This document shows, piece after piece, positions 1 through 7,825 of a stretch of 64,000 nucleotides of DNA. Numbering within the stretch: the stretch's first letter is position 1; each line of letters starts with the position of its first letter. The stretch comes from Anaerolineales bacterium (GTDB lineage Bacteria > Chloroflexota > Anaerolineae > 4572-78 > J111). Made by a program: the position numbers and the translations under genes. The DNA lies in NCBI GenBank assembly GCA_015075185.1, contig JABTUW010000004.1:434001-498000 (forward strand), written 5' to 3'. The notes beneath the pieces are model-generated. The model made no database searches. It was not told the origin of the DNA and saw nothing but the letters and a program-made list of their open reading frames with translations.

Positions 1-1
1 T

Positions 2-343
2 CGCACCTTCGATTTCAAGATGGCGGCTTTTGTCATCGCCGGAGCTTTTGCCGGCCTGGCCGGAGCGTTGATTGTGCATTTTTTCGGGATCGCTTCCCCG
101 GACAATCTCTATTGGACCACCTCCGGCGAGGTCATCATTTCGCTGATCATCGGTGGTACGGGCACGCTGACCGGGCCAATCTTTGGCGCAGCCATCGAGC
201 GGTTACTGCCCAATTTTGCCAGCACCTACCTCGACCGCTGGCAAACCGTGATGGGGGTGGTTTTTATCTTGTTTGTCATGTTTGCCCCGCAAGGGGTGGC
301 CGGCTTGCTCCGCGCGCGGCGAGCGGTGGAGAGGGTCGAATGA
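2..343 (+). CDS. livM: Branched-chain amino acid ABC transporter permease, C-terminal part (LivM-like)
   Basis: This is the 3' end of an inner-membrane permease of the Liv/HAAT ABC family; the gene begins before the window and its frame is open from base 2. About 113 residues remain. They contain two hydrophobic stretches and the family's conserved tail: an 'AFAGLAGAL' segment, 'SGEVIISLIIGGTGTLTGP' in the ABC-contact region, and a final 'FAPQGVAGLL'. Its stop codon overlaps the start of the next gene (ATGA at 340-343), so it is translationally coupled to the ATPase genes. The substrate is not determined by sequence. Liv-type systems beside aromatic-acid genes often carry aromatic acids instead of leucine, isoleucine and valine, which is an inference from the genes downstream. 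Confidence 0.88.
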   Translation, partial: RTFDFKMAAFVIAGAFAGLAGALIVHFFGIASPDNLYWTTSGEVIISLIIGGTGTLTGPIFGAAIERLLPNFASTYLDRWQTVMGVVFILFVMFAPQGVAGLLRARRAVERVE

Positions 344-1089
344 CCCGCCTGAACGTCGAGCACCTGAGTAAAAATTTCGGGGGCATCGCCGCCCTGGTCG
401 GCGTAACGCTGGACGTGCAGCCCGGCGAACGGCGGGCAATTATCGGCCCCAACGGTGCGGGGAAGAGCACCCTCTTTAACCTCATTGCCGGCGAGTTGCC
501 CCCTTCCAGCGGTAAAATTTACCTGGGAGAACGGGACATTACCAGGCTGCCGATATATGAGCGGGCTAATCTGGGCCTGGGACACACCTTTCAGCGCAAC
601 AACCTGTTCATGGGTTTGACCGTTTTTGAAAATGTCCGGCTGGCCGTCCAGCACCATCAGCGGGTAGCTCGGCGCCTCTTTCGAGCGGCTCACAGCTTTG
701 AGCCGGTGACGCGGGCCAGCGCGGCGCTGTTAGAGCAGGTGGGATTAATCGAGCAGCGAGATCAGGCAGTCAAAACATTGGCTTACGGGCAGCAGCGCGC
801 CTTGGAAGTGGCCCTGGCCCTGGCGACCAACCCCCAGGTGGTGCTACTGGACGAACCAACTGCCGGAATGTCGCCCGCAGAAACGGGTGAGATGGCCCGC
901 TTGATTGAAAAGCTGCCCCGTACGCTGACCATGTTGATTGTGGAACACGATATGGATGTGATCTTCAGTCTGGCCGAGCGGATTACCGTGTTGCATTACG
1001 GCCAGGTCATTAGCGAAGGTACGCCGGCCGAGGTCCGGGCCGACCCGCTGGTGCAGGAAATCTATTTAGGAGCAGTACCTTTTGAATAA
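340..1089 (+). CDS. livG: Branched-chain amino acid-type ABC transporter ATP-binding protein (LivG-like)
   Basis: Cytoplasmic ATPase subunit, 249 aa, that powers the Liv permeases. Visible motifs are Walker A 'GPNGAGKST' near residue 35, the LivG-typical 'GHTFQRNNLF' Q-loop region, a signature segment 'LAYGQQRALEVA', Walker B 'VVLLDEPTAGMSP' and the switch histidine in 'LIVEHDMD'. The start is set at 340, where ATG overlaps the stop of the permease. The longer open frame beginning at 112 runs through the permease gene and is not the real start. It forms an operon with the livM-like gene upstream and the livF-like gene 57 bp downstream. Confidence 0.93.
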   Translation: MTRLNVEHLSKNFGGIAALVGVTLDVQPGERRAIIGPNGAGKSTLFNLIAGELPPSSGKIYLGERDITRLPIYERANLGLGHTFQRNNLFMGLTVFENVRLAVQHHQRVARRLFRAAHSFEPVTRASAALLEQVGLIEQRDQAVKTLAYGQQRALEVALALATNPQVVLLDEPTAGMSPAETGEMARLIEKLPRTLTMLIVEHDMDVIFSLAERITVLHYGQVISEGTPAEVRADPLVQEIYLGAVPFE

Positions 1090-1146
1090 GCGGCGATGGA
1101 GTGTCGAATTTTCCGATTTTATTCCTTGTTCGCCTGTTTTTGAGTA

Positions 1147-1842
1147 ATGCTGACTATCAACGACATTCATACCTACTACGGCGACAGCCACATTCTGCAA
1201 GGAGTCTCGCTCGCGGTGGGCCAGGGCGAAGCGGTTGCCCTGCTGGGGCGGAATGGGGTCGGCAAGTCTACCACCATCAAATCCATCATCGGCTTTACCC
1301 CGCCGCAGCGCGGGCAGATTACCCTGGCCGGGATGGATATTACCCATCTGCCCCCGTACCGGATCGCTCAAATGGGGGTTGGCCTGGTCCCCCAGGGACG
1401 CTCGATTTTCCCGGCACTGACGGTGCGCGAGAATATCATGCTTGCCGCCCGCAAGGGGGCGAAGGGAGGCTGGACCTTTGAACGGGTGCTGGAAATCTTT
1501 CCTCCCCTCAAGGGCCGGCTCAAAAATTTGGGATCTCAACTGAGCGGCGGCGAGCAGCAAATGCTGGCCCTGGCCCGCGCCTTGATGACCAACCCACAGT
1601 TACTGCTGCTGGACGAACCTTCGGAGGGACTGGCCCCGCTGATTGTGGCTGAGATTGGCCGGATCATTGGCCAATTGCGGCAGGACGGTCTGTCCATCCT
1701 CCTGGTTGAGCAAAATTTGGCCCTGGCCCTGGGCGTGGCCGACCGGGTGTATGTGATGAACAAAGGCCGGACTGTCTTTGAGGGCACGCCTGCCGATTTA
1801 CGCGAGCAGGCCGAGGTCAGGCATCGCTATTTAGGGGTCTAA
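1147..1842 (+). CDS. livF: Branched-chain amino acid-type ABC transporter ATP-binding protein (LivF-like)
   Basis: Second ATPase of the same transporter, 231 aa, a normal LivF length. It shows Walker A 'GRNGVGKST', Q-loop 'GLVPQGRSIFPALTVREN' (typical of LivF), signature 'LSGGEQQML', Walker B 'LLLLDEPSEGLAP' and switch 'LLVEQNLALAL'. It starts with ATG at 1147. Having LivM, LivG and LivF together implies that LivH and a periplasmic binding protein lie upstream of the window. The gene is followed by a palindromic repeat and then the catabolic genes on the same strand. Confidence 0.94.
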   Translation: MLTINDIHTYYGDSHILQGVSLAVGQGEAVALLGRNGVGKSTTIKSIIGFTPPQRGQITLAGMDITHLPPYRIAQMGVGLVPQGRSIFPALTVRENIMLAARKGAKGGWTFERVLEIFPPLKGRLKNLGSQLSGGEQQMLALARALMTNPQLLLLDEPSEGLAPLIVAEIGRIIGQLRQDGLSILLVEQNLALALGVADRVYVMNKGRTVFEGTPADLREQAEVRHRYLGV

Positions 1843-1848
1843 ATTAAA

Positions 1849-1914
1849 AATTGACAATTGATCGTTGACCATTGACAATTATCAATAGCCAACAGTCAAT
1901 GGTCAATTGCCAAT
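1849..1914. repeat. AT-rich imperfect palindrome built from TTGACAATT/TTGACCATT words
   Basis: Between livF and the LLM gene the sequence repeats the words 'ATTGACAATT' and 'TTGACCATTGACAATT', then returns in inverse orientation as 'GTCAATGGTCAATTGCCAAT'. The transcript could fold into a long imperfect hairpin. No gene lies here. The design resembles the short tandemly repeated sequences of filamentous cyanobacteria, and differently worded versions follow several other genes in this window. Confidence 0.7.
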
Positions 1915-1927
1915 GAGAGGAGTCAGG

Positions 1928-2773
1928 ATGCAAGTTGGTATTGGTTTACCCAACACCATTTCCGGCGCGGACCGGGATCTGCTCATTAATTGGGCCAGGC
2001 AGGCCGATGAAGGGCCGTTTTCAATCCTGAGTGTGCTCGACCGTCTGGTTTACGACAGCTACGATCCCTTGACCGTCTTGGCGGCGGCGGCGGTGATGAC
2101 CCGGCGCATCCGTTTGGCCACGACCATTGTCATCAGCCCGCTGCGGAATACGGCCTTGCTGGCTAAAGAAGCAGCCGGTATAGATGTGTTGTCGGGCGGG
2201 CGGCTGACCTTAGGGCTGGCAGTTGGGGCCAGGCCGGATGATTACACCGCAGCCGGGGTGGACTACTCGATCCGGGGCAAGCGCCTGACCGAACAACTGG
2301 CGGCGCTGCGAGCACAGTGGGAAGACGAAGCCTTTGGCCCCAGGCCGGTTCAACCCAACGGGCCGGAACTGTTGGTCGGCGGCGGCAGCGACCAGACTTT
2401 TGCCCGCATGGTCCGTTACGCCGACGGCTATGTCCACAGCGGCGGGCCGCCCAAAACCTTTGTTCGCGCCGCCGAGAAAGCGCGGGCGGCCTGGCTCGAC
2501 GCCGGACGGCCGGGCCAGCCGCGCCTCTGGGCCATGGGCTACTATGCTCTGGGCAGTGAGGCGGCCGAGGCCGGGGCGAATTACTTGCGGCATTACTATG
2601 CCTTTACCGGCTCTTTTGCCGAAAAGATTGCCGCCGGTCTGCTGACGACTCCCCAGGCCATTGCCCAGTTTATCCGCGGCTACGCCGATGCCGGCTGCGA
2701 CGAGTTGGTCTTGTTTCCCACTGTGCCGGAGTTGAGCCAGTTGGAGAGATTAGCAGAAGTGGTTGGACATTAA
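1928..2773 (+). CDS. LLM-class F420/flavin-dependent oxidoreductase
   Basis: Luciferase-like monooxygenase/reductase fold protein of 281 aa, probably cytoplasmic, using FMN or F420. It begins 'MQVGIGLPNTISGADRD', carries 'FSILSVLDRLVYDSYDPL' and the conserved block 'RIRLATTIVISPLRNTALLAKEAAGIDVLSGGRLTLGLAVG', interrupted here only for description, then 'GPELLVGGGSD'. The ATG at 1928 is preferred because GAGAGGAG lies about 7 bp upstream; in-frame ATGs at 1907 and 1913 lie inside the repeat. The substrate is unknown. Its place between a Liv transporter and CoA-linked aromatic genes suggests a role in the same catabolism, but this family is too broad to be sure. Confidence 0.85.
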   Translation: MQVGIGLPNTISGADRDLLINWARQADEGPFSILSVLDRLVYDSYDPLTVLAAAAVMTRRIRLATTIVISPLRNTALLAKEAAGIDVLSGGRLTLGLAVGARPDDYTAAGVDYSIRGKRLTEQLAALRAQWEDEAFGPRPVQPNGPELLVGGGSDQTFARMVRYADGYVHSGGPPKTFVRAAEKARAAWLDAGRPGQPRLWAMGYYALGSEAAEAGANYLRHYYAFTGSFAEKIAAGLLTTPQAIAQFIRGYADAGCDELVLFPTVPELSQLERLAEVVGH

Positions 2774-2774
2774 A

Positions 2775-2831
2775 CGAATGGCGAATGAGCGAATGGCGTA
2801 TATCATTCGCCATTCGCCTATTCGCCATTTG
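2775..2831. repeat. GAATGGCG palindromic repeat
   Basis: The word 'GAATGGCGAATGAGCGAATG' is followed by its near inverse 'CATTCGCCATTCGCCTATTC', giving an imperfect hairpin that fills the gap before the monooxygenase gene and ends just before its ribosome-binding site. It has the same architecture as the repeat at 1849-1914 with a different word. Confidence 0.72.
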
Positions 2832-2848
2832 CCTTTTAAGGAATTACT

Positions 2849-5023
2849 ATGAAAGTCCTCATTCTCGGCGGTGGTCCCGCCGGTTTGTATTTTGGTATCT
2901 TGCTCAAAAGGGCCCATCCCGCCCACGACATTACCATTATCGAGCGAAATCCGGCCAATGCGACTTACGGCTGGGGGGTTGTCTTTTCCGACCGCACCCT
3001 GGCCTCGTTCCGCGAGGCTGATCCCAAGAGCTACAAAGAGATCACCGATCAGTTTGTGCTGTGGGAAGCCATTGACGTTCACTATCGGGATGAGGTCATC
3101 CGTATCGGCGGCAACGTTTTTGCCGGGATGTCTCGCCGCGTTTTGTTGAACATCTTGCAAGAACGCTGCCGGGAGTTGGGCATTAAAATGATCTTCCAGG
3201 CCGACATTACCGACCTGGCCCAACTGCCCGCCGTGGCTGGAGCCGACGATTTCGATCTGGTCGTAGCCGCCGACGGGGTCAACAGCCTGACCCGCAAAAC
3301 GTACGCCCACGTTTTCAAACCTGATTTGGACGTCGGCAAGTCGAAATTTATCTGGTTTGGCACCACCAAGGTGCTGGACTCCTTTACTTTTATCTTCAGG
3401 GAAAATGAGCACGGCCTGTTCCAGGTTCACGCCTATCCCTTCGACGGCACAACCGGGACCTTTATCGTCGAATGTGAGGAGGCGGTGTGGCAGCGGGCCG
3501 GTCTGGATGGAGCCGGCGAAGCCGACAGTATTGCTTACTGCGAAAAACTCTTTGCCCAGGATTTGGGCCAGGCCCGTCTCCTTTCCAACCGCTCGCTCTG
3601 GGTTAATTTTCTCACGGTCAAAAATAAAACCTGGCGGCATGGGAATATCGTGCTGCTGGGCGACGCTGCCCACACGGCCCATTTTTCGATTGGCTCCGGC
3701 ACCAAGCTGGCCATGGAGGATGCTATCGCGCTGGCGAATGCTTTTGAGCAGTACGACCATGTCGCTACGGCGCTGTCCGAGTACGAATTGGAGCGCCGGC
3801 CCAGGGTCGAAGCGCTGCAAGAAGCGGCCCGCGAGAGCCGGGTCTACTTTGAAAACATCGCCCGCACGCTGAATCTTGAGCCGTTGCAGTTCACCTTCCA
3901 CCTGATGAGCCGCAGCGGCCGGCTGGGTTATGATAATCTGCGGCAGCGCGATCCTCACTTTGTAGAGGCGGTTGACCGCTGGTTTGCAACACAACCCGCC
4001 GCCGGGCCGCCTCTGGCCAGAGGCAGATTCATTGCGCCCCCACCGCTCTTTAATCCGTACAAACTGCGCGACCTGATTTTGGCTAACCGCATTGTCTTGT
4101 CGCCCTCGCCGGCCTATACCGCTGCTGATGGCTTGCCCAGCCCAACCCTCGCCGCCCAGCTTAATCGCCAGGCTTTGGGGGGTGCGGGCCTGGTCATGAC
4201 CGAACCCGCCGCCATCTCAGCCGAAGCGCGAATTACGTCTGGCGACATTGGTATGTATCGCTCTGAACACGTGGCCGCGTGGCGGCAGATTACGGATTTC
4301 ATTCACGCCAATTCCCCGGCGAAAGTGGCGATCCAACTGAATCACGCCGGACGACGCGGTTCTACCCGGCCTCGCCAGGAGGGACTCGACCGGCCGCTGC
4401 GGGCCGGCAACTGGCCACTGCTGTCGGCCTCGGCGCTATCTTATACGCCCCATAACCAACTGCCCAAAGCGATGGACCGGACGGACATGGAGAACGTTTG
4501 TGGTGATTTTGTGCGGGCGGCGCAAATGGCCGCTGAAGCCGGGTTTGACTGGCTGCAGCTCCATTTGGGCCACGGTTATCTGCTGGCCAGCTTCCTTTCA
4601 CCACTGACCAACCGGCGTGAGGACGAGTACGGTGGGTCTTTAGAAAACCGGCTGCGCTTTCCGCTCGAACTGTTCGCTGCTGTCCGGGCAGTGTGGCCGG
4701 AGGATAAGCCGCTCAGCGTTGCCCTGAATGTGAGCGATGGGCTGGCCGGAGGTTTTGAGCTGGCTGAGGCGGTACAGGCCAGCCAGGCGCTCAAAGCTGC
4801 TGGCTGTGACTTGATCGAGGTCCTCGCCGGCCAGACGACACCGGAAGCCCCTCTTGCTTACGGCCCCGGCTTTCTGACCCCGTTCAGCGACTGGCTGCAC
4901 AGCAAGGCCGGTATAGCGACGATGGTCGGCGGCCATTTAACCACCACTGCCGAGGTCAATACCATCCTCGCTGCCGGGCGGGCCGACCTGTGTCTCATGC
5001 ATCCTTCATCTCTTGGCGACTGA
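2849..5023 (+). CDS. 2-aminobenzoyl-CoA monooxygenase/reductase-like (salicylyl-CoA 5-hydroxylase/OYE fusion), 3' truncated
   Basis: Two-domain flavoenzyme, 724 aa. Residues 1 to about 385 are a FAD aromatic hydroxylase: 'LILGGGPAGLYFGILLKR' dinucleotide fold, 'GWGVVFSDRTLASF', and 'LLGDAAHTAHFSIGSGTKLA' in the FAD-binding region. From about 390 it is an old-yellow-enzyme barrel: 'LFNPYKLRDLILANRIVLSP', 'QLNHAGRRGS', and 'SPLTNRREDEYGGSLENRLR'. This fusion is known in CoA-dependent anthranilate degradation, where it dearomatises 2-aminobenzoyl-CoA with O2 and NADH; the neighbouring ligase, hydratase and dehydrogenases fit. The family normally reads on for some 50-60 residues after the 'ADLCLM' strand, but here it ends in 'HPSSLGD' and neither other frame continues it. 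The protein may be truncated. The C-terminal OYE function could be impaired. Confidence 0.85.
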   Translation: MKVLILGGGPAGLYFGILLKRAHPAHDITIIERNPANATYGWGVVFSDRTLASFREADPKSYKEITDQFVLWEAIDVHYRDEVIRIGGNVFAGMSRRVLLNILQERCRELGIKMIFQADITDLAQLPAVAGADDFDLVVAADGVNSLTRKTYAHVFKPDLDVGKSKFIWFGTTKVLDSFTFIFRENEHGLFQVHAYPFDGTTGTFIVECEEAVWQRAGLDGAGEADSIAYCEKLFAQDLGQARLLSNRSLWVNFLTVKNKTWRHGNIVLLGDAAHTAHFSIGSGTKLAMEDAIALANAFEQYDHVATALSEYELERRPRVEALQEAARESRVYFENIARTLNLEPLQFTFHLMSRSGRLGYDNLRQRDPHFVEAVDRWFATQPAAGPPLARGRFIAPPPLFNPYKLRDLILANRIVLSPSPAYTAADGLPSPTLAAQLNRQALGGAGLVMTEPAAISAEARITSGDIGMYRSEHVAAWRQITDFIHANSPAKVAIQLNHAGRRGSTRPRQEGLDRPLRAGNWPLLSASALSYTPHNQLPKAMDRTDMENVCGDFVRAAQMAAEAGFDWLQLHLGHGYLLASFLSPLTNRREDEYGGSLENRLRFPLELFAAVRAVWPEDKPLSVALNVSDGLAGGFELAEAVQASQALKAAGCDLIEVLAGQTTPEAPLAYGPGFLTPFSDWLHSKAGIATMVGGHLTTTAEVNTILAAGRADLCLMHPSSLGD

Positions 5024-5118
5024 AATCCAGCGGCAGTTCAGGGAGCAAATTTTTGGCCCGGCAATTCACCTCTGCTAATTTTTGGGTATAATTTAATTTA
5101 ACCCAAGTTGCTGCTCGG

Positions 5119-5244
5119 CGCAGCATCCCGAGTAGTCCTGAGCAAAGCGAAGGACGTATCGAGGGATGCTGCGAAAAATCATCCTGAGTGCCGAAGGCAT
5201 ATCGAAGCTGTGTCCTGAGCTTGTCGAAGGGGGTGATTTTTCGC
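5119..5244. repeat. Composite palindromic element with three CCTGAG..CGAAGG cores
   Basis: The 420 bp gap after the monooxygenase gene holds two adjacent hairpins. The first has perfect arms CGCAGCATCCC (5119-5129) and GGGATGCTGCG (5163-5173). The second has arms GCGAAAAATCA (5171-5181) and TGATTTTTCGC (5234-5244). Inside them are three variants of the word 'TCCTGAGC-N4-CGAAGG' near 5136, 5181 and 5213. The same word occurs translated inside the glycosyltransferase gene at 18700-18719. It looks like a REP-type element. I see no gene from 5024 to 5443; the remaining sequence is AT-rich and could hold the promoter of the next gene. Confidence 0.8.
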
Positions 5245-5443
5245 AGTTATGTAGTAAGTTAAGTTAATTTAAGTTTGCACAAATCGGTAAAGTGTTTGCG
5301 TTTCGGAAAGGAGCAGCCACCCCACTTTTCTCTGGCCTGACAATTGGATCGTTTCCGTCAGTGGGCCAAAGCAACTTGGCCCAAAAATCACTCCTTCTTT
5401 TCAGAGTTTCTACAAATTACTATTACCTTTTCAGGAGGACCCC

Positions 5444-6202
5444 ATGAAACAGAAACAGACCGTTGGTATCATTGTGGCTTTGGTTTTGATTGTTTTGCTG
5501 CTCGTTTTGTTCAATACAAAAGCGTGCAGCATCGCCAAGCCTCCCGTTCCGGCAACGACGGAAGCGATTGCCTCACCTCCCGCCGCCGAGATGAAGGCGA
5601 GCACGCTCAGCCAGGTCAATCTGCGCAGTGGACCGGGCACGGCCTATGCCATCGTCGGCAGCGTGCCGGCTAACAGCGAAGTTACGGTGATTGGCCGGAA
5701 TGAGGACAGCACCTGGCTGCGGGTGAAGTCAAACGCCGCGGAGCAGGTCTGGGTGACGGCCGATGCGGCTTTGCTAAAAATTGACCAGGCTCAGTTGGCC
5801 GGCCTGCCGGTGGTCGAAGCGCCAGCGCTGCCCTTTGACGTGAACAATCCCAAGGTCAATGAGGTGCTTACCCTCATTCCCCTGGTGCTGCATAACCCGC
5901 AGAGTTTTACCTGTGCTTCTCATGCCGGGATTAACAATCTGATTGCGCTGCAAGAGGGCAATGTGATCGGGCCGCATGCCGGGGATTTTGTGATGGGCAG
6001 CGACAATGTTTTGTTCAAATACAGCGGCGGTTCGCTCGTCTTGATTCGTGAAAACCCCATCGCCCGGTTTGAAGGGGGCGCGGAAACTTTGCCTTTTGGC
6101 CAGGCCATGCAACTGTTTCAAAAGGGTGAGATTGTCTGGACGGGAACGTTAGGCCAGTCACCCGGCCGCGGTGTGACCGGGTGTGACCCGGCGATGAAAT
6201 AA
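5444..6202 (+). CDS. Membrane-anchored SH3b-domain protein
   Basis: A 252 aa protein with one N-terminal hydrophobic anchor (about residues 8-25), a low-complexity proline/alanine linker, then a bacterial SH3 domain at about 45-110 recognisable by 'VNLRSGPGTAYAIVGSVPANS' type sequence (the RSGPGT core). The C-terminal 140 residues are not a family I recognise and contain three cysteines that might form disulfides outside the cell. The cysteine after the anchor lacks a proper lipobox, so a lipoprotein is unlikely. SH3b domains usually bind cell-wall peptides or act as extracellular interaction modules. Its job in a catabolic neighbourhood is unclear. ATG 5444 follows AGGAGG closely. Confidence 0.8.
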   Translation: MKQKQTVGIIVALVLIVLLLVLFNTKACSIAKPPVPATTEAIASPPAAEMKASTLSQVNLRSGPGTAYAIVGSVPANSEVTVIGRNEDSTWLRVKSNAAEQVWVTADAALLKIDQAQLAGLPVVEAPALPFDVNNPKVNEVLTLIPLVLHNPQSFTCASHAGINNLIALQEGNVIGPHAGDFVMGSDNVLFKYSGGSLVLIRENPIARFEGGAETLPFGQAMQLFQKGEIVWTGTLGQSPGRGVTGCDPAMK

Positions 6203-6219
6203 TTGTTGAGGGAGAGGAT

Positions 6220-7728
6220 TTGGCAGGCTTTAAGTTATTCGAACCCATCCAAATTAACACGATGCGGCTCGAAAACCGGATTCTGCTCACGGCGATGGTC
6301 ACGCGCTTATCGGGCGAAGATGGCTATGTTAACCAGCCCATCCTTGACCGCTACGCGCGTTTTGCCCGGGGCGAAACCGGCTTGATTGTGGTCGAGGCAA
6401 CAGCGGTCCACGGGGCCAAAAGTGGGCCGCTGCTGCGGCTGAGTGACGCTTCCTTTGTCCCTGGCCATCGGGAATTGACTCGACGTATCCACGACGAGAG
6501 CCATAGTAAGGTCGCTCTCCAAATTATCCATTTCTTGAAAATTGCCCGCAGCGGCTGGCGGCAAACCGTGGATATGTTGAGCCACGACGACATCCACCTG
6601 ATCGTGCAGCAGTACGGCGCGGCCGCCGCCCGCACCCGCGAGGCCGGCTATGATGCGGTCGAACTGCACATGGCCCACGCCTACACCATGTCCTCTTTCC
6701 TTTCCAAACGCAATGCCCGCAGCGACGAATACGGCGGGCGCAGCCTGGAAACCCGCATGCGGGCCATGACCGAGGTCATCCTCCAGGTGCGCCGGCAGGT
6801 TGGGCCTGACTTTCCTATTGGCGTGCGCTTTGACGGTGAGGAATGTATTAAGGGCGGCTACGGGCTGTCAGAGGCGAAATACATGGCCCTGCGCATGGCC
6901 CAGCTCGGCGTGGATTACATCAGCATCTCTGCCGGGGGCAAGTTCGAGGATGCGGTCAAAAAAGAGGGCGAGCCGCTCTACCCCTACACCGGTTACAGCG
7001 GCGACCGGACCATGCCGCCCGCCGAGTACCAGGACGGGGCGAATGTTTACCTGGCCGCCGGGATCAAAGCCTTTGTCAACGCCCACGGCTATCCGACGCC
7101 CATTGTCACGACCGGCAAAATTCCCACGCCCCAAGCCGCCGAAGAAATTTTGCAGCGAGGCCAGGCCGACATCATCGGCTTTGCCCGCGCTCTGCTGGCC
7201 GACCCCGACTGGCCCAAGAAGGCCCGGCTGGGTCAGGAGGAGCGGATTGTGCGCTGCGTCTACGGCAATGTGTGCAAGGCCCTGGACGAGAACTTCAAAC
7301 AGGTCAAATGTACCCTCTGGTTGAAACAAGGGCTGCACCCGCCAGACCCACCGCCGGAGGGGGATGAGGCGCCGCCCACCTGGCCCGGCGGCGGCCAGCT
7401 CCAGGCGGCCCGGCAGGCCAACGGCCGGGTGCTGCTGGCCTGGGAGCGGGCGGCGGACCCGCAGGGTGTCTACGGCTACGAAATTTTCCGGGCGGTGAAC
7501 GGCGGGCGCTTTGTTCACCTCACCTCGGCGACCACCACCCGCCACGCCGACGATCACGCCCTGGCCGGCAACACCTACACCTACCAGATCAAAGCCTACG
7601 ACTTTGCCGGGAACCGCTCCGGGCCATCGAACACCGCCACTGTGGAAATTCCGCTGCCTGTGCCTGTTTCTGGGGACTCGTTGCGTCTGAACGGCGAAGT
7701 GGAAGCAGAAATGGGTTATACAGCGTAA
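6220..7728 (+). CDS. NADH:flavin oxidoreductase (OYE family) with C-terminal fibronectin type III domain
   Basis: A 502 aa protein starting at TTG 6220, which has GGGAGAGGA just upstream. Residues 1 to about 370 form an OYE barrel: 'LFEPIQINTMRLENRIL', 'ELHMAHAYTMSSFLSKRNAR', 'SDEYGGRSLETRMR', 'GVRFDGEE' and the FMN-phosphate region 'ADIIGFARALLADPDWP'. Then comes the Cys-rich tail 'RCVYGNVCKALDENFKQVKC'; relatives usually show a CxxC here, so one cysteine appears replaced by glycine. About residues 395-485 are a fibronectin type III fold ('GRVLLAWERA', 'YGYEIFRAVNGGRF', 'TYTYQIKAYDFAGNRSGPSN'). FN3 is normally extracellular, and fusion to a cytosolic flavoenzyme with no signal peptide is odd. 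It may supply the reductase activity weakened in the truncated fusion upstream, which is inference. Confidence 0.85.
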   Translation: MAGFKLFEPIQINTMRLENRILLTAMVTRLSGEDGYVNQPILDRYARFARGETGLIVVEATAVHGAKSGPLLRLSDASFVPGHRELTRRIHDESHSKVALQIIHFLKIARSGWRQTVDMLSHDDIHLIVQQYGAAAARTREAGYDAVELHMAHAYTMSSFLSKRNARSDEYGGRSLETRMRAMTEVILQVRRQVGPDFPIGVRFDGEECIKGGYGLSEAKYMALRMAQLGVDYISISAGGKFEDAVKKEGEPLYPYTGYSGDRTMPPAEYQDGANVYLAAGIKAFVNAHGYPTPIVTTGKIPTPQAAEEILQRGQADIIGFARALLADPDWPKKARLGQEERIVRCVYGNVCKALDENFKQVKCTLWLKQGLHPPDPPPEGDEAPPTWPGGGQLQAARQANGRVLLAWERAADPQGVYGYEIFRAVNGGRFVHLTSATTTRHADDHALAGNTYTYQIKAYDFAGNRSGPSNTATVEIPLPVPVSGDSLRLNGEVEAEMGYTA

Positions 7729-7764
7729 TGAGGAGTCCCCAGACATGAAGCGCACGGATAACTG

Positions 7765-7781
7765 CAGATAAAAATTATCTG
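7765..7781. repeat. Small hairpin CAGATAA/TTATCTG
   Basis: Seven-base perfect arms around a three-base loop in the 97 bp gap between the OYE-FN3 gene and the SDR gene. The surrounding words ('CACGGATAACTGCAGATAA') look like another dispersed repeat type, also partly seen near 53060. No run of T follows, so it is not a clear terminator. Confidence 0.45.
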
Positions 7782-7825
7782 TGTGTATTAGTGTCTATCT
7801 TTGGACTTAAAGTAAATGAGATAAT

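Noticed and set aside
112..339. Upstream extension of the livG-like frame
   Set aside because: It overlaps the livM-like gene entirely and lacks family similarity; ATG 340 with ATGA overlap is the normal start.
2750..3994. Long - strand frame opposite the monooxygenase
   Set aside because: Antisense shadow: no recognisable family, no start signal, and the + strand protein is a clear enzyme.
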